A stretch of 64,000 nucleotides of DNA from Dactylorhiza incarnata (GCA_033032865.1 JAWHQI010000229.1:1636501-1700500), one strand, 5' to 3'. Counted from the first letter of the stretch, positions 33,689-47,700 are shown. Numbers and translations are program-made. Notes: generated by a model not told the origin, from the letters alone.

Positions 33689-33772
33689 TACGACATACCC
33701 TTTGGGTCTAGGTTGTATTTGTTTTTCAAATTTATTTTAAAATTTTTAATCCGCGGTATATTGGAAAATTAA

Positions 33773-33954
33773 GGCTTCGTTTGTTTCGGCGTTTTCGCCG
33801 GACGTTTGGACAAAAGGGCGACAGCGGCGTTTGCACCCGCCGGATAGAGAAAAAGCCCCCCGAAACTTCTGTTTCAATCCCCGCCTCCCCCTACAGTCCC
33901 AAAGCCAAGTCTCCACCCGCAGTCTCCGCCGCCACCGCCTAAACAAATAAAGCC
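33773..33954. mobile_element. Tourist-like MITE, 182 bp, TSD TAA
   Basis: Ends ggcttcgtttgtttcggcg and cgcctaaacaaataaagcc, flanked by TAA at 33770-33772 and 33955-33957. A 3-bp duplication and GG...CC ends fit Tourist/PIF-Harbinger MITEs. Confidence 0.7.
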
Positions 33955-34186
33955 TAACTTGTATTATGTGTTGATATACAAACTCTGTTAGTTATAGTCA
34001 GCTATCATTGCTTCTCTCCATTAACTCGATTCTCCCAAGTGAATATCTGACATAACCAATAGTCTTATTTGGGTGAACCACGTGAGTACCTGTGTTGCAT
34101 GTGTTTCTTGTTAAAGTCCAAGTCCAAAAGCCCACTTAAGAGCCCGTTGCAATTTTCTCGTTGCTTCATTTGACGCGGCGTTTGAA

Positions 34187-34382
34187 GGCTTAGTTTGCGG
34201 CAAACGCCACCGAACGGCGGGTAACCAAATGCCAGCCGGTGGCGTTTGCCATGTTTCCTCCCGCCGCGCCACGAGGGATTGGAGCAAATAGCTCCGTTTC
34301 GAGCGGTGGCCTCTGGCCTCCGGTTCGAAAGCGGGGTTTGCACCCGCTGGTTCCACCCGCCACCGCCGCGCCAAATAAAGCC
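34187..34382. mobile_element. Tourist-like MITE, related copy
   Basis: The right end (ccgccgcgccaaataaagcc, then TTA) closely matches the neighbouring MITE's right end. The left end is ggcttagtttgcggc. The flanks GAA and TTA do not match, so the left target duplication has decayed. Confidence 0.5.
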
Positions 34383-34456
34383 TTAGTCCACAAATCTCTA
34401 AGTATACATTCTTCTTCCTCCTCTATTCTTTATAAACAGGTGAGCTCCCATATAAT

Positions 34457-35011
34457 TAGGCTTGTAAACGATTCTAGGCGAAACCGATCCAAACCGAATA
34501 ACCACGATTTTTACACATCCAAACCGAAACCGAACTGAAACTAGTTGATTCGGTTCAATTTTTAAACATCGGTTCAATTTTTCGACATACTAAGTTACAA
34601 ATACAAGCAAAACTTCAAAAGAAAGATTAAAATAATCTTTATTGAGTAAAAAAACCTCCATATAACAACCTATAAATAACTTGCCCCACCAAATGTTAGC
34701 TTCTGTAAAATTAGCAAACTTGAGGGACTCAGGAGGAGCGGTTGATTGAGCTAATGCTTTGAATTAAATTAATTCACGCCTCACAGATCACGGGATCAAT
34801 CACAGACTCACGGGAAGAACACTCACGAGTCAAGACAGATGCGAATCACAAAACATTTGAAGCATGATTCATCGGTTTGGTTTACCGAAGAAGAAAACTG
34901 AAACCGAACCGGTTCGGTTTTCATCCTCCGAAACCGAAAATGAACCAAACCTATCGGTTCGGCTGGTTTGTGTCGGTTCGATCGGTTTTCAGTTTTCTCT
35001 GCAGACCCCTA
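34457..35011. mobile_element. Non-autonomous hAT element, 555 bp, TSD CATATAAT
   Basis: The left end taggcttgtaaacg and right end cagacccccta-type terminus (taggggtctgc inverted) are flanked by CATATAAT at 34449-34456 and 35012-35019, an 8-bp duplication diagnostic for hAT. Many accgaa/ttcggt motifs lie near both ends. No transposase. Confidence 0.82.
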
Positions 35012-35338
35012 CATATAATCAATCATTCAGAATTTTTGAAATAACAATTATTTATAATTCAAACTCTCACATTTCTATCCTGCTAACTACAGAGGACAAA
35101 CATCATATAATAATTTTAGTAGTTATGTTCACTTCATAATCATACAGGATATGCAAAGAGAAATCACATAAATGCTAATTTTCTTCAAAAAGAAGCACTG
35201 TGAAGTCAGAAGACGAGTTCAAAAACATTTCAAAATTCTCACATTTAATAAAAATGATAATTATTCTAGTGATCTAATTCAATCGAATCAAGGGTATAGT
35301 TGAGAAGAAAAGCATAGGAAGGGAAATTGATAATCTCA

Positions 35339-35449
35339 CTAACGGCAAGACGCTTCAACTGCCAAAGATTTGGTGATCCCTGCGCAGAAATCTTCAGAGA
35401 AGAGGCCTTCATAGCGAGGGAGTGCACACTCTCTCTTATTCAGACAAAC
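35339..35449 (-). CDS. Beta-galactosidase last exon (end of lectin domain)
   Basis: After the acceptor gctgcag it encodes [15 protein letters not shown], then [17 protein letters not shown] and TAG. This is 37 codons including the stop, phase 0. The intron to the previous exon is 822 bp (35450-36271). Confidence 0.85.
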   Translation of the reverse strand, partial: VCLNKRECALPRYEGLFSEDFCAGITKSLAVEASCR

Positions 35450-37398
35450 CTGCAGCAAATTTCAAAAACTAGATTAAGAGGAAAGCGGATATGTGCGCAG
35501 TTTTTATAGGTAAAGCCTTGGAATTTGAGATACCATACAAGCTATAATTCAATTGGTGTTGTTGGTAATTGGTGTGCGTTTAGCACCCTCCTCCTTTTGT
35601 ATTTAGTCCCACACCTCCAAACATGTATTTGATTTCCCTCTAGTGTGTATATATAGGGGAGCAAGATAGCCGACTTGAATATAATGAAAATAACAGTTTT
35701 TGCTATTTCTATTGGTGTCTGTTGCTATGCCATTGAATATTTTGAATGTTTTAATTTTACAATGATGAAGACAAAATCATTTAGTCTCTCTTAGGTTTTG
35801 AAGGAATTGAAAGAGAGGAAATGAAATGAAAAGGTAATGGAAATTTAGTAAATATCTGTGTGTGTAAAATCATGTTGGGATATCAACGAAATTTTCTACA
35901 TGCACATGAAATGCATACATCTATGGAGTACAATCTAAAAAATACACAGACTGGAGAGGCACAAGGTCAAAAGTATCAAGGACAATATGAGATTCCTAAT
36001 GTAAGATTAAATATTTCAACATATAGAGATATTTAATACAAGTGAGGCTTGTTCCAACTCGATCGATGGCTCATGAATGCCGGTTCACTATTATTCGAGC
36101 CAATCTACGAAATGTTTAATCAATATTTGTTATTAAGAGTGGAGCTTACTTCCCAGACTGGCCTCTAACATAGTGAAATGCTGATTTGTTAAAGAGAAGA
36201 GCTGTTTTTAACATACTGACATGCCGATTTCTCACAAGTAAATAGTTTGTATCAAACTGACAAAAATTTACCTTTTCAATGATCAGAGTAGACGAGGGAT
36301 GATGACAGGTTCCTTGTTGATATGATCCACACGCACCACTTGGATTTCCGTAGCTGGCAAACCCAATAGAAGAAATGGAGGTGTTCTCAGGGCAGACTAA
36401 ATGCGGAGTTGCTCTTCCGTCATCAGAAGACTTGATTGCGTTTGCCCAATTTTCTAGGTCTACAAAAGGATAATCTTCTGATACAAAGCTGCAGATTTTG
36501 GTGACCCGGCGCCTCGAAAAGGTAATTTTCGTAGGATCACCACCTTTTTCTTCAAAAATAATAAGAATATTACCAGAAGGTTTGAACCAAGAGAGTGGGA
36601 CATGGTACCTGGCCAATAAGAAAATTTAATAGCAAATTTACTCAGATAAAAAAAAAAGGTTGTATCAGTTCATGAAAGTTGGTGACGATTAGGGATGTTG
36701 TAATTAAATACACATATTTATTTTCTATAAAGGAACTAAATAAGGAAGACTAAGGGTCATTATGTCTGACGGATTTTGGGGAAATCCAAATATTTTTACC
36801 TCCACATTTGTCACGGATGGTTTCATTGGACATTATTATGGCAGGAGGCGGCAGGATGACGAGGTGTAGTTACACAGAATTCCATTTTTTTTACTCCGCA
36901 TTAGTTTTATTTGCCGCGCCGATGTTATATCATTATGTAGCATTTATTTAGGAGCTTGGGTTGGTCCAGACTGCATGTCTCTTTCTTTCGTTCAAGACTT
37001 TGTATTTATACCCAGGCTTGTGTTTAGAGTCAAAAATGCTGAGTAATATAATTTTGGAGTCGAACAGTTTATGTCTCCCTCTCCTATTCCCCATTCATCG
37101 GTTCTCCCCTCCTCGCCATACGGCAGCTAAGTCCCCCTACCCGAATGCAGCTAGGCTCAACCTAGGTGCTACTAGGTCATCGTGCCCTTGTTGCCAGGCC
37201 CCGTCTTAGAAGCGGCGCCAAGTTCTATTCTAGCACCATTGACACTGCTTCCAAGCGCCGTTCTGCGGCCCGTCAAGTCCTCCCATGGGTGTCCGGTCAC
37301 TTGCGCAAGGATCGACTCCTCCCCGCTTCACTCGACATCCCTGCTTGGTTTACTACAGAAAGGCTCAAATCTTTGACTAGGTAGCCATTGAGATTCAA

Positions 37399-37429
<31 letters not shown>

Positions 37430-38735
37430 GCGGCATAATCTGCGACACTCCCCATAATCCTCCACCTTCACATCCCGTTTGATGACATGGGCATATGAAA
37501 ATTTGGTATCAGATCCAACCAAAACAATATCCAACGACCTCATGGAAGCTATGTTCATCATCTACAACACTCCCCATAATCCTCCACCTTCACATCCCGT
37601 CTGATGACATGGGCATATGAAAATTTGGTATCAGATCCAACCAAAACAATATCCAACGACCTCATGGAAGCTATGCTCGAACATATCCACAAATTGATGA
37701 TGGATCAACTCATCACATCCGAGAACCACCAACAAGGGGCCATGACCGATCTTTTGGCTTGCATGGAGAGCCTCATCCCACCCCCACACGCTAGCGACGA
37801 CTTTCGCCGTGATGAGGCCGGAAGAAGTTAACATGAAGGCTCCACCTCCCATAGACAGTGGAGAGATTTCAGTGGGGGTGTTACAAGAACAATGCCTTCC
37901 CGTGCTACATCAACCTGGAGTTTCTGAAGTATGAAGTCAAGAGCGACCCATTGGAATGGTTGACCCGATGCATGCAGTTCTTCGCCAATCAAAGGACGTC
38001 GGTTATGGAGTGGATCTCATTATCCGATTTTCACTTGATCTTAGTGTCCCGGATGTAGTGTGTAAGCAGGGACATGAAGAAGCTCCATATGACACATGAC
38101 AATTTCTAGTATTGCCACATGTGTTTCAGGCCCCCAATGCAAGAAATTTCTTAGGAGGACTTGATTTCCCTCAAACATATGGTGGTGATTAACGATTACC
38201 TAGAAAGAGTTCCAAACTCTTCTCTCATATGTGTCCAACATTAACCCTGAGTAGTAAATCCCCATCTTCACATGGACCTACATGAGCGCCTCATCTTGGA
38301 TGTTGAGTTTGAGGGTCCTCCCAACCTCACTATGGTTATGAGCTTGGCGTGAATTTGCGGTTTTTGCCTTCAGCCGAATAATATCGGTGATTACCTATGC
38401 CTGCCACGGCCTCCCCGACAGCAACACTTGGACCGACGAGGCCATTACCCTAAGTGTGTGTGTGTGTGTGGTGGGGGTGGGGGCGCGGCCCCACCCTCAT
38501 TCACTTGCCAGTTGTTGATAGCGAGTGAACGAGGGTGAAATAGCACCAACCCATGGACAGACTAGTCCATCGCCTTAGGGGGCAGGATGGTGGGCCAGTT
38601 GCGCTCCCACCCTCATTCACTCGCCGATTGTTACCTGGAGAGAAGACAGAGGGCTGAGCAAAAGAGCTCTGTTTCAATTGCGATGAGGCTTATGCACCAA
38701 GACATCAGTGCTATTCTGATTATAAGTGGAAGATG

Positions 38736-38772
<37 letters not shown>

Positions 38773-41700
38773 CGCAATCCCTACGGAGGGTGACAAGCTA
38801 GGCGCAATCCCTACGGAGGGTGACAAGCTAGAGATCTCTCTCAATACCAAAAAAGGGGTACAAAACCTACATACGATGCAATTGCGGGCCTGTGTGGTCA
38901 ACCACTCAATCAAGGTCTTTGTGAATTCAAGCAAAACCCACAATTTCATTGGGGAGACTGTCGCCCTAGCTCTGGGAATACCCATCCTGCCTAAGGAAGG
39001 CATGCACGTCGTCATCACAAAAGGAGAACGACTACCTAGTCTATGCATGTGCAGACATCCAGATGGAGCTTCATACAAAGGTCATAAAAGTGAACCTTTA
39101 CATCATTTTGCGGGTCAGATTCAAAGCCATGTTGAAGTCCATTATCTTTGCACTTTGGGCCTACTCGTGTGGGACTTCACCGTTCTCACCATGACCCTCT
39201 GGTTGCAGTCCCGTTAAGTGTGTTGGTTAGGTGAGGTGAGGAAAAGCTCCCCTCGCCTTGCCACTATACAACCCACGACCCTAACAAGGGATTTTGGAGG
39301 GCTTATTGGAGGCATATGCATCCCATTTCGAGGACCAGATGGACCTTACTCTGTCGAGGTTCCAGGACCACCACATCCACCTTGTACCATGGAAATATCG
39401 GTAGTTGTCTGACCGTATAGACACGCTTTCCTTCTTAAAGATGAGATCGAGAAGCGGTGCCATGATATGCTGCAACATGGGATTATCCAGCCAAACCAAT
39501 CCCTGATTTTAACACCTACCCTGCTAGTCGGAAAGTGGGATGGATCCAGAGGCTTCTGCGTAGACTATTAGGAACTGAACGCCAAAACAATTGAAGGAAA
39601 ATAACCGATCCAGGTGGTGGACGAGCTCCTCGACGAGCTACATGGAGCTCGCATATTTTATAAGTTGGACTTGCGATCTGGCTACACCAGATTCGAATGC
39701 ATATAGATGACTGATGACGTGAAGAAAACGGCTTTCCAAACTCACCACGACCATTTTGAGTTTCTGGCGATGCCTCTTGGGCTCATCAACGCGTCATCGA
39801 CATTCCGAGCATTTATGAATGAGGTACTCAAATTCTTTCGCCGTAAATGTTCTCACGTGTACTTCGACGACATACTAATCTAAAGTTCTACCAGGGTCGA
39901 GCACTTCCACCATCTCTGGATGGTCTTTGAAGCTCTCCACCCCCACAAGCTATTTCTCAAGCGCTCCAAATGCAACATCGGCTAGAAGCAGGCGACCAAT
40001 CTAGGTCACATTGTATATAGCCATGGGTCTCAACTGACTCTAACAAACTGAATGCAGCGGAGAATTGGTCACATCCACAGTCGGCAAAAGCCTTGTGGGG
40101 CTTCTTAGGATTATTAAGATACTACCGCATGTTCATTCAGAACTGCATGGTGATTGTTGCCACTGTGACGAGCCTGCTTAAGAAGGATGAGTTCTAGTGG
40201 ACACCAGAGGTGAAACAAATATTCCTGAATCTGAATGCGGCCTTAACAATAACCTAGTGCTACGACTCCCTAATTTCAGACAAGACTTTGTGGTGGAGTG
40301 CGACATATCAGGGAGAGGGCATGGTGGATTCCTACAACAGCAGGAGCACCTCGTTGCTTTCTTCAACTGCAAGTTGGCGTCACATCATATAAAGTTTCTT
40401 GCTTACAATGGGAACTGATCAAGTTAGTAAAGGCAGCACAACATTCGTGCCATACTTGTGGGAGCGTCATTTTAACATCATGACAGATCACTACATCTTC
40501 AAATATCTCCTGAAGCAGAAGTTGACCACCTCCCAACAACAACACTGGATTAACTGGTGCAAAGGGTTTGACTTCACAATCGAGTACTGGGACGGAAAGC
40601 TCAATGGAACAGCAACAGATCTTTCCCACTGCAATGAAGATGCAACATCCTGAATCCGATGAGGGCGGAGAATGCTTTGGAGGCAGTGAACCGAAGGCAA
40701 AGCAGTTCCCAGCAAGCTTCTACGATGGTAGACTTCTAGGTGAAATGAGATACATGAATGAACAAAATCTCATATCGAAATTGGAGGAAAAGTGATGTAG
40801 GGTATGGTACATGAGTGCGCGACAATATGCAATTCTAAGTGAGGTGTGGGGAGATAATTTAATTACACTTCAATACTATATGTAACACATACAAAACCCG
40901 ACGGAGAAATCAAAACATAGCAATAAATAATTAAATCGCACTTAGATAATTTAAGCTAAGCAAAATAATTTCTTTAAGCAAAACAAGTTTTGGCTTTCCT
41001 CTGCGTGGAGGGCCAAAGCGAGAGCGCGAGGCGAATAGCTCCTGCAAAACTCAAGACAATCTAGAACAAAATTCCACAACACTATAGATCCACAAGAATA
41101 TGAGTTCACAACGCCGCACAATAATAAAGAGGATGAAGATCCATACAAACAAAGACACTCACTAAGTAGGGGGTGACGCAGGACGAATCTATAGGCGGCG
41201 AAAAATCCGTGACCTAACCCTACATGCTATGCAAAGCCCGACGGATTAGTCACGAATTAGATAATAAATTTAAACATCCCACGCAGTTAAATGACAGCAA
41301 GGCAGAATAATTTATTAGGGCAAACAAGCTTAGGCTTTCCTCCGCGTGGAGGGCCAAAGCAAGAGCGCGCTGCGAATAAACCCTGTAAATCACAATAATA
41401 ATCTAGAGCAATATTCTACGATGATGTTTCTCCAAACAAATATAAAATGTCCAACCCAATAAATAACTGCTGAAAATAATCGTCCAAATACAATAAGTGA
41501 CTCACCAAAGTAGTGGGCTGACCAAGTCACTGAAGAATTCGAAGCCGGAGATACGTGGGCGACGATCCGAGGTGTAACCGAAGGCGTGGAAATGATGACG
41601 GTGGCTGTCCTTGGCGGTGGAAGGTGAAAACGGGCCGGAAATGGATGGATCCGGCGACGTGGGTAGAGATTCGGACGAGGGTGGATAGATCCGATGATTT

Positions 41701-44700
41701 GGGAGCGGATCCGGGCTGGTTTTGTCCAGATCTGGACTGATTTGGACAAGGAGGGGTGGAGGTGCTTCCACGTCGAGGAGAGGGGTGGTGGTTGCTGGGA
41801 ACAAAGCGAGGAAGGGCTAGCGGCGGGTTTTGTGGGCTGAGTGGAGGGCGGAGGCTGTAGGGAAGGAGGGGGAGGGGCGGCTGGAGGCAAGGGGGCAGCT
41901 GGAGGCAAGGGGGCGGCTGGCTGAAGGCTGGCGACAGGGAGGCAGGGGTGGCTGTGGGCTGGCGGCAGCAAGGGAAGAGGCGGGCTGCTGCTGGAGGAAT
42001 TGGGGAGGCCGGCGGCTGAAATAGGAGGTTCACTGTTCACTAAATATATTAGTGAACAGTAAATTTAATTTTTCTACAGTACCTAGAAGAGGGAGGGGGC
42101 TGCTGGTGGAGTTTCTGGACAGCCAATGTGGCTGGATTTTGGGGGGTTGTAGGGGCTGCGGATGAGGGTTTCGGAGGGGGAAGAAGGAGCCTAGGGTTAG
42201 AGCAAACCTTGGGGAGGGAGATACAAGCCTAGGAGTCGTCACCTAGGGTTCCACGGAGTCGGCACCGTGGTGGGATCGCGGGAATCCGGGAATACAATTC
42301 TCCAAACTCTGCAATACCTCTAATCAGCCCACTACCTATCTATTTATAATAAAATAAAGGTTAGGGCATCCCCCATCAACGGCTATGATTGGCCGGAGGT
42401 GAGGCTACCCAAATACATCAAAATAAATGCAAACATAGTAAAATAATATATCAAATCGATTCGCAACGCGAATCCGGACACATCTGTGGAGTCCGATCGT
42501 CAATCCGGGCACGCCATATATGGTAAGTCGCCAAATCAGCCCCGAGTGGGCCCAAAACTCGTCCTCGTGTTTGCTCCACATCAATCTCCCCGGCTTGAAA
42601 GAATTCATCTCCCGATGAATTGGGATCGAAATTCTCTCAATGAATGCCAGGAGGTCCATCAGAGGTCGCCCATGTGTCATCGATGGAGGAGTGTCCTCGC
42701 CACTCGACTCTCCCCGACTGAAAGCTGTCATCTCCGGTAAATGGAGACGGCCGTACTGAAGTCGAAGTCCAGGGGTGAATCGAAGACGCTCTGCTGTAAG
42801 TATCCAGGTGTCACCAACGTCTGTAGTAGGAATGCACTGGCGGAATCTGGTCTCCATGAAGCTCTCAACGCTCAACTCACGAGTGGTGGATCCCGGTGCG
42901 ATCGGCGGCGCCGTAGGTAGAACCAAAGAAGATGAGTTCCCAGGTGGGCGGGTGTCAGAAGTGGGTGAGTAGCAGTGACCATCAAACGTGGGTGGGCTAT
43001 GAGGGTGGTAAGGCAACGGGAGTGGAGGTGTGGGCGGCTGGAAGTCCCCACTGCTTGGGTCCACATACTCACGAGGCTCGTAGTACGACGTCATATCTTC
43101 AACAATAAATACCAGGTGGATACCCATACTTGCAGGGATATCAAGATCGTAGATGTTTGCTTCGATCCGTCTCATGATTATATAGGGATCCATTCGCCTA
43201 ACGCTCGATCTTTTAGCAAGCCTCGCACGGAGCCTCACAACGCAGATTCTCACCATCACCTGCTCGCCTTCATGAAGTACCTGCACTTGCCAGTGAACAT
43301 CCGCATGTGATTTACAAAATTTATTATCAATATGGACTATTCGTCGGACCGACTCATGACACACATGCAAACGATGAACAAACAACACAACAGACTCATG
43401 CAAATGATGACGAAACGACTCAACAGACTCATGCAAATGATGTAAATGAGACACGACGGACACAACATACCCGTTATGGGAAAGGCTAATAACCACTTGA
43501 AAATCTACCAAAGGAGGTGGCCTATCAGGAGGCTCTCTCGGAGGAGTGTAGAAAAACTCATCTCGTGTGTGACGAGTGCTTAGATGATCATGAGAGACAA
43601 CTATACTCAAATACGAGCTCATAAAGATCCAAGTGTCTCTCAGGGAACGTGACACATCAGGGGCCTCACCAGGAGGTGTGTAAGAAAAGTCATCTCGAAT
43701 GCGATAACCGCCTAAGTGAAAATCGTGTGCACCGACCAGAAGACGTGGCTCTATAGTGTGATGAGTGTCCCCGAAAAGAAAGAGCTCGTCTGGTGGGTCA
43801 GCAGGTGGTGTATCCCAAAACTCAGCGAGAGTGTGATGTGTCAGCAAGTGGTGCCCTAAATATTGGATGTTCCTCACAATATCCATCCTCTGGGGCGAGG
43901 CCAGAGATGATAGGGGAGGAGACGTCAATAACTCGAAACTCGTAAACAAGCGCCTCACGTGAATCTCATGTTCACCCGGATGTGGTGGATCATTAGGAGG
44001 CTCAACTAGGGGCTCGTCATGAGACTCGTCACTAGGTTCAAGGTCTTCTAAATGAGTACCTACAAAAAGGGTAGTGTCCCCGTGAATGGATGACATGGCC
44101 ACTACGAGATCAAGACTAGGCTCTGGGCTCTCGGTCGCGATGTGACTCAGGGACATGATAATGGGAGAGCGACATAGACTTAGACTCAAGAATGGATCCG
44201 TAGGTGCGGTGTCAGGAAGTGAGTCTGTGGTTGGGGTGCTAACTAGCCCGGTGGATGGCAGAAGAAGAGGTGTGGGTGAGGGACACAACACTACAGACTC
44301 AATAGGTCGCTCAGGCTCACTCTCAGCTGGGGACACAAGAGACGGGTCAGACACAAGAGATAGGTCAATCGCTGGACTAAGCACCTCACTGGGGTGAGAG
44401 CAATCCATATCAGGTATCACTTCTGTCATGTCTGACGGAACAATGGTAGGCAGAGTGGTGTCCTCGGTGTGGGAGGAGCTTGTACTGCGGAGGTCAAAGT
44501 GAGGATCCAACCGACCAGCTCTTGCAGATCTCAAAGACTGTTCGTAACGAAGAGCAAGCTGATACGTCTGCTCGAGGGACTTCGAGCTATGATAAACTAC
44601 CTCATCACGAATGTCTGATCGAAGGCCAGACCGAAATCTGCCAGAGGTCATGGCTGGGTCCTCTCGGATATCGCTCCTCACAACTAACTCATCAAAGCGA

Positions 44701-47700
44701 TCCCTGTACTCAGCGACGGACATGAATCCTTGCTGAAGGGAAAATAATTGGTCGAGCAAGCGACTCCGATACGACGAAGGCAGATACCTCTGACACAATG
44801 TACGCTTCATGTCCACCCAACTAGTGACGCAATGTAGACGGTCTCGCTCGCGTGTCCTCTCAATGCTAGCCCAATATGCTCTCGCCTGATCTAAATGTTT
44901 AAGTTTCGCAAACTTGACGCGACGCTCACCGAATATCTCAAAATGGTCAAGATAATACTCCATATCCACGAGCCAATAGCTGAAAGACTCGGGACTCGAT
45001 GAGCCGTCAAAGGAAGGGGCAGCAGTGCGAAACTGACTCTCAAGATCACTCTCGGAACGACGATCCTCATAATAATCATTTCTAAGGTAACCGAGTCGTG
45101 TCGAAGGATCGACACGATCCGCTCGCGTGTACGGATAAGAACGACGACAACCATCATACTGATCGTCTCTAGTGTAGTGGTCTCGTGTTGGTGGGTCAAC
45201 ACGATCTCTAAAAGTGGTGTGCTGCGATTGAGAATAATCGTCGTAGTAACGTGAAGATCTCCCTGACGGGGCTCTGTGAGAGCGGGTGCTAGTGGACTCG
45301 AGACCTCTAAAGTGAGGGGAGGAATAATCGTGACACTTAGACATAATGAAAAATTCCTATAAACTCTACGACTGCGTATCGAAAAGTGCGCGCAACCTGT
45401 CTCTGATACCAATTGACGCAGGACGAATCTATAGGCGGCGGAAAATCCGTGACCTAACCCTACATGCTATGCAAAGCCCGACGGATTAGTCACGAATTAG
45501 ATAATAAATTTAAACATCCCACGCAGTTAAATGACAGCAAGGCAGAATAATTTATTAGGGCAAACAAGCTTAGGCTTTCCTCCGCGTGGAGGGCCAAAGC
45601 AAGAGCGCGCGGCGAATAAACCCTGTAAATCACAATAATAATCTAGAGCAATATTCTACGATGATGTTTCTCCAAACAAATATAAAATGTCCAACCCAAT
45701 AAATAACTGCTGAAAATAATCGTCCAAATACAATAAGTGACTCACCAAAGTAGTGGGCTGACCAAGTCACTGAAGAATTCGAAGCCGGAGATACGTGGGC
45801 GACGATCCGAGGTGTAACCGAAGGCGTGGAAATGATGACGGTGGCTGTCCTTGGCGGTGGAAGGTGAAAACGGGCCGGAAATGGATGGATCCGACGACGT
45901 AGGTAGAGATTCGGACGAGGGTGGATAGATCCGATGATTTGGGAGCGGATCCGGGCTGGTTTTGTCCAGATCTGGACTGATTTGGACAAGGAGGGGTGGA
46001 GGTGCTTCCACGTCGAGGAGAGGGGTGGTGGTTGCTGGGAACAAAGCGAGGAAGGGCTAGCGGCGGGTTTTGTGGGCTGAGTGGAGGGCGGCGGCTGTAG
46101 GGAAGGAGGGGGAGGGGCGGCTGGAGGCAAGGGGGCGGCTGGAGACAAGGGGGAGGCTGGCTGAAGGCTGGCGACAGGGAGGCAGGGGTGGCTGTGGGCT
46201 GGCGGCAGCAAGGGAAGAGGCGGGCTGCTGCTGGAGGAATTGGGGAGGCCGGCGGCTGAAATAGGAGGTTCACTGTTCACTAAATATATTAGTGAACAGT
46301 AAATTTAATTTTTCTACAGTACCTAGAAGAGGGAGGGGGCTGCTGGTGGAGTTTCTGGACAGCCAATGTGGCTGGATTTTGGGGGGTTGTAGGGGCTGCG
46401 GATGAGGGTTTCGGAGGGGGAAGAAGGAGCCTAGGGTTAGGGCAAACCTTGGGGAGGGAGATACAAGCCTAGGAGTCGTCACCTAGGGTTCCACAGAGTC
46501 GGCACCGTGGTGGGATCGCGGGAATCCGGGAATGCAATTCTCCAAACTCTGCAATACCTCTAATCAGCCCACTACCTATCTATTTATAATAAAATAAAGG
46601 TTAGGGCATCCCCCATCAACGACTATGATTGGCCGGAGGTGAGGCTACCCAAATACATCAAAATAAATGCAAACATAGTAAAATAATATATCAAATCGAT
46701 TCGCAACGCGAATCCGGACACATCTGTGGAGTCCGATCGTCGATCCGGGCACGCCATATATGGTAAGTCGCCAAATCAGCCCCGAGTGGGCCCAAAACTC
46801 GTCCTCGTGTTTGCTCCACATCAGGGGGGATGCTGGTAGACGGAGATGTGGACCTGCTGTCCCGAGGGTGGCGGCGATGGCGGAATGACGGTTACGACTT
46901 TATATGGTGGATGGCGGTTAGGGGGGATGAGGTGGAATTGGCGGGTTGGTCTGCTGGAAGGAGGGGATCATGGAAAAGGGCCTTGAGTTGTTGGAAGGAG
47001 GGGTTCCTGGAAGAGAGGGTCTCAATGGAGGCAGGGCGCGAGTTATGGGAAGGATTTTGAGGTTTTTGTGGAGGGTTGTTGTTGGGAGGGGTTAATCGTG
47101 AGGTTCCTGGAAGGAAATTGGGGATTTTGGGGTGCTGTGGCGTGTTTTTTTTCCCAGGGGGATTAAAGGGTTTCGACTGAGGGATGGGTATATTTTAAGA
47201 AGGCTAGAGACGTGGAATTGCTGGGGGCTACGGGTGAGATTTCAGGAGAAAAAGGGCCAGCAGTTTAGGCTATCCTTGAAGGCAGGCGGGGGGGGGGGGG
47301 GGGGTGGTTAAACCACTGCACTCATTTTCCATTCCAAAACCCGGGTCAAAGATAGGAGATGCGGTGCCTATTATAAGCACGAGTGGACTGTCATGTAGGC
47401 AGTGTATGGCTAATCTTAGCATGCCTTTTTTGGGTTCATGCTGGACCGTCCAACACGCCCCCTCAGCGTGAACTTGGCTCTGATACCATATTAAACCACC
47501 GCACCCATTTTCCATTCCAAAAATTTTGTGGGCTGGATTGGGTAGCGGCAGGGGCTGATTCACGGTGGATGAAATGGACTGTGGCAGAGCTTGGTGGGGA
47601 GTTTTTTTTCTTGTAGATGGCTGCTGGTTAGGGATCTTGCAAGGGGGAAGTGGAGGGGTTTGAAGGTGATTTCCTGTATGGAGAAGTCGGCTAGGGCTTG

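Larger units (their letters stand above)
41174..46823 (-). mobile_element. Young gag-only LTR retrotransposon, 5.65 kb
   Basis: TSD GGGGG at 41169-41173 and 46824-46828. Two LTRs of exactly 1410 bp (tgacgcagg to cacatca), and I count about 13 differences between them (about 0.9 percent). PBS TTGGTATCAGAGACAGG lies directly inside the 5' LTR, PPT-like ccggggagat next to the 3' LTR. The internal 2830 bp holds one intact long ORF with a gag domain and no protease, RT, RNase H or integrase. It is a non-autonomous element with an open gag frame. Confidence 0.92.

Noticed and set aside
41390..42040. 216-codon Pro/Ser-rich minus-strand frame, repeated at 45630-46280
   Set aside because: Lies in both LTRs of the gag-only element, is compositionally biased and has a competing frame on the same strand; LTR sequence explains the duplication.
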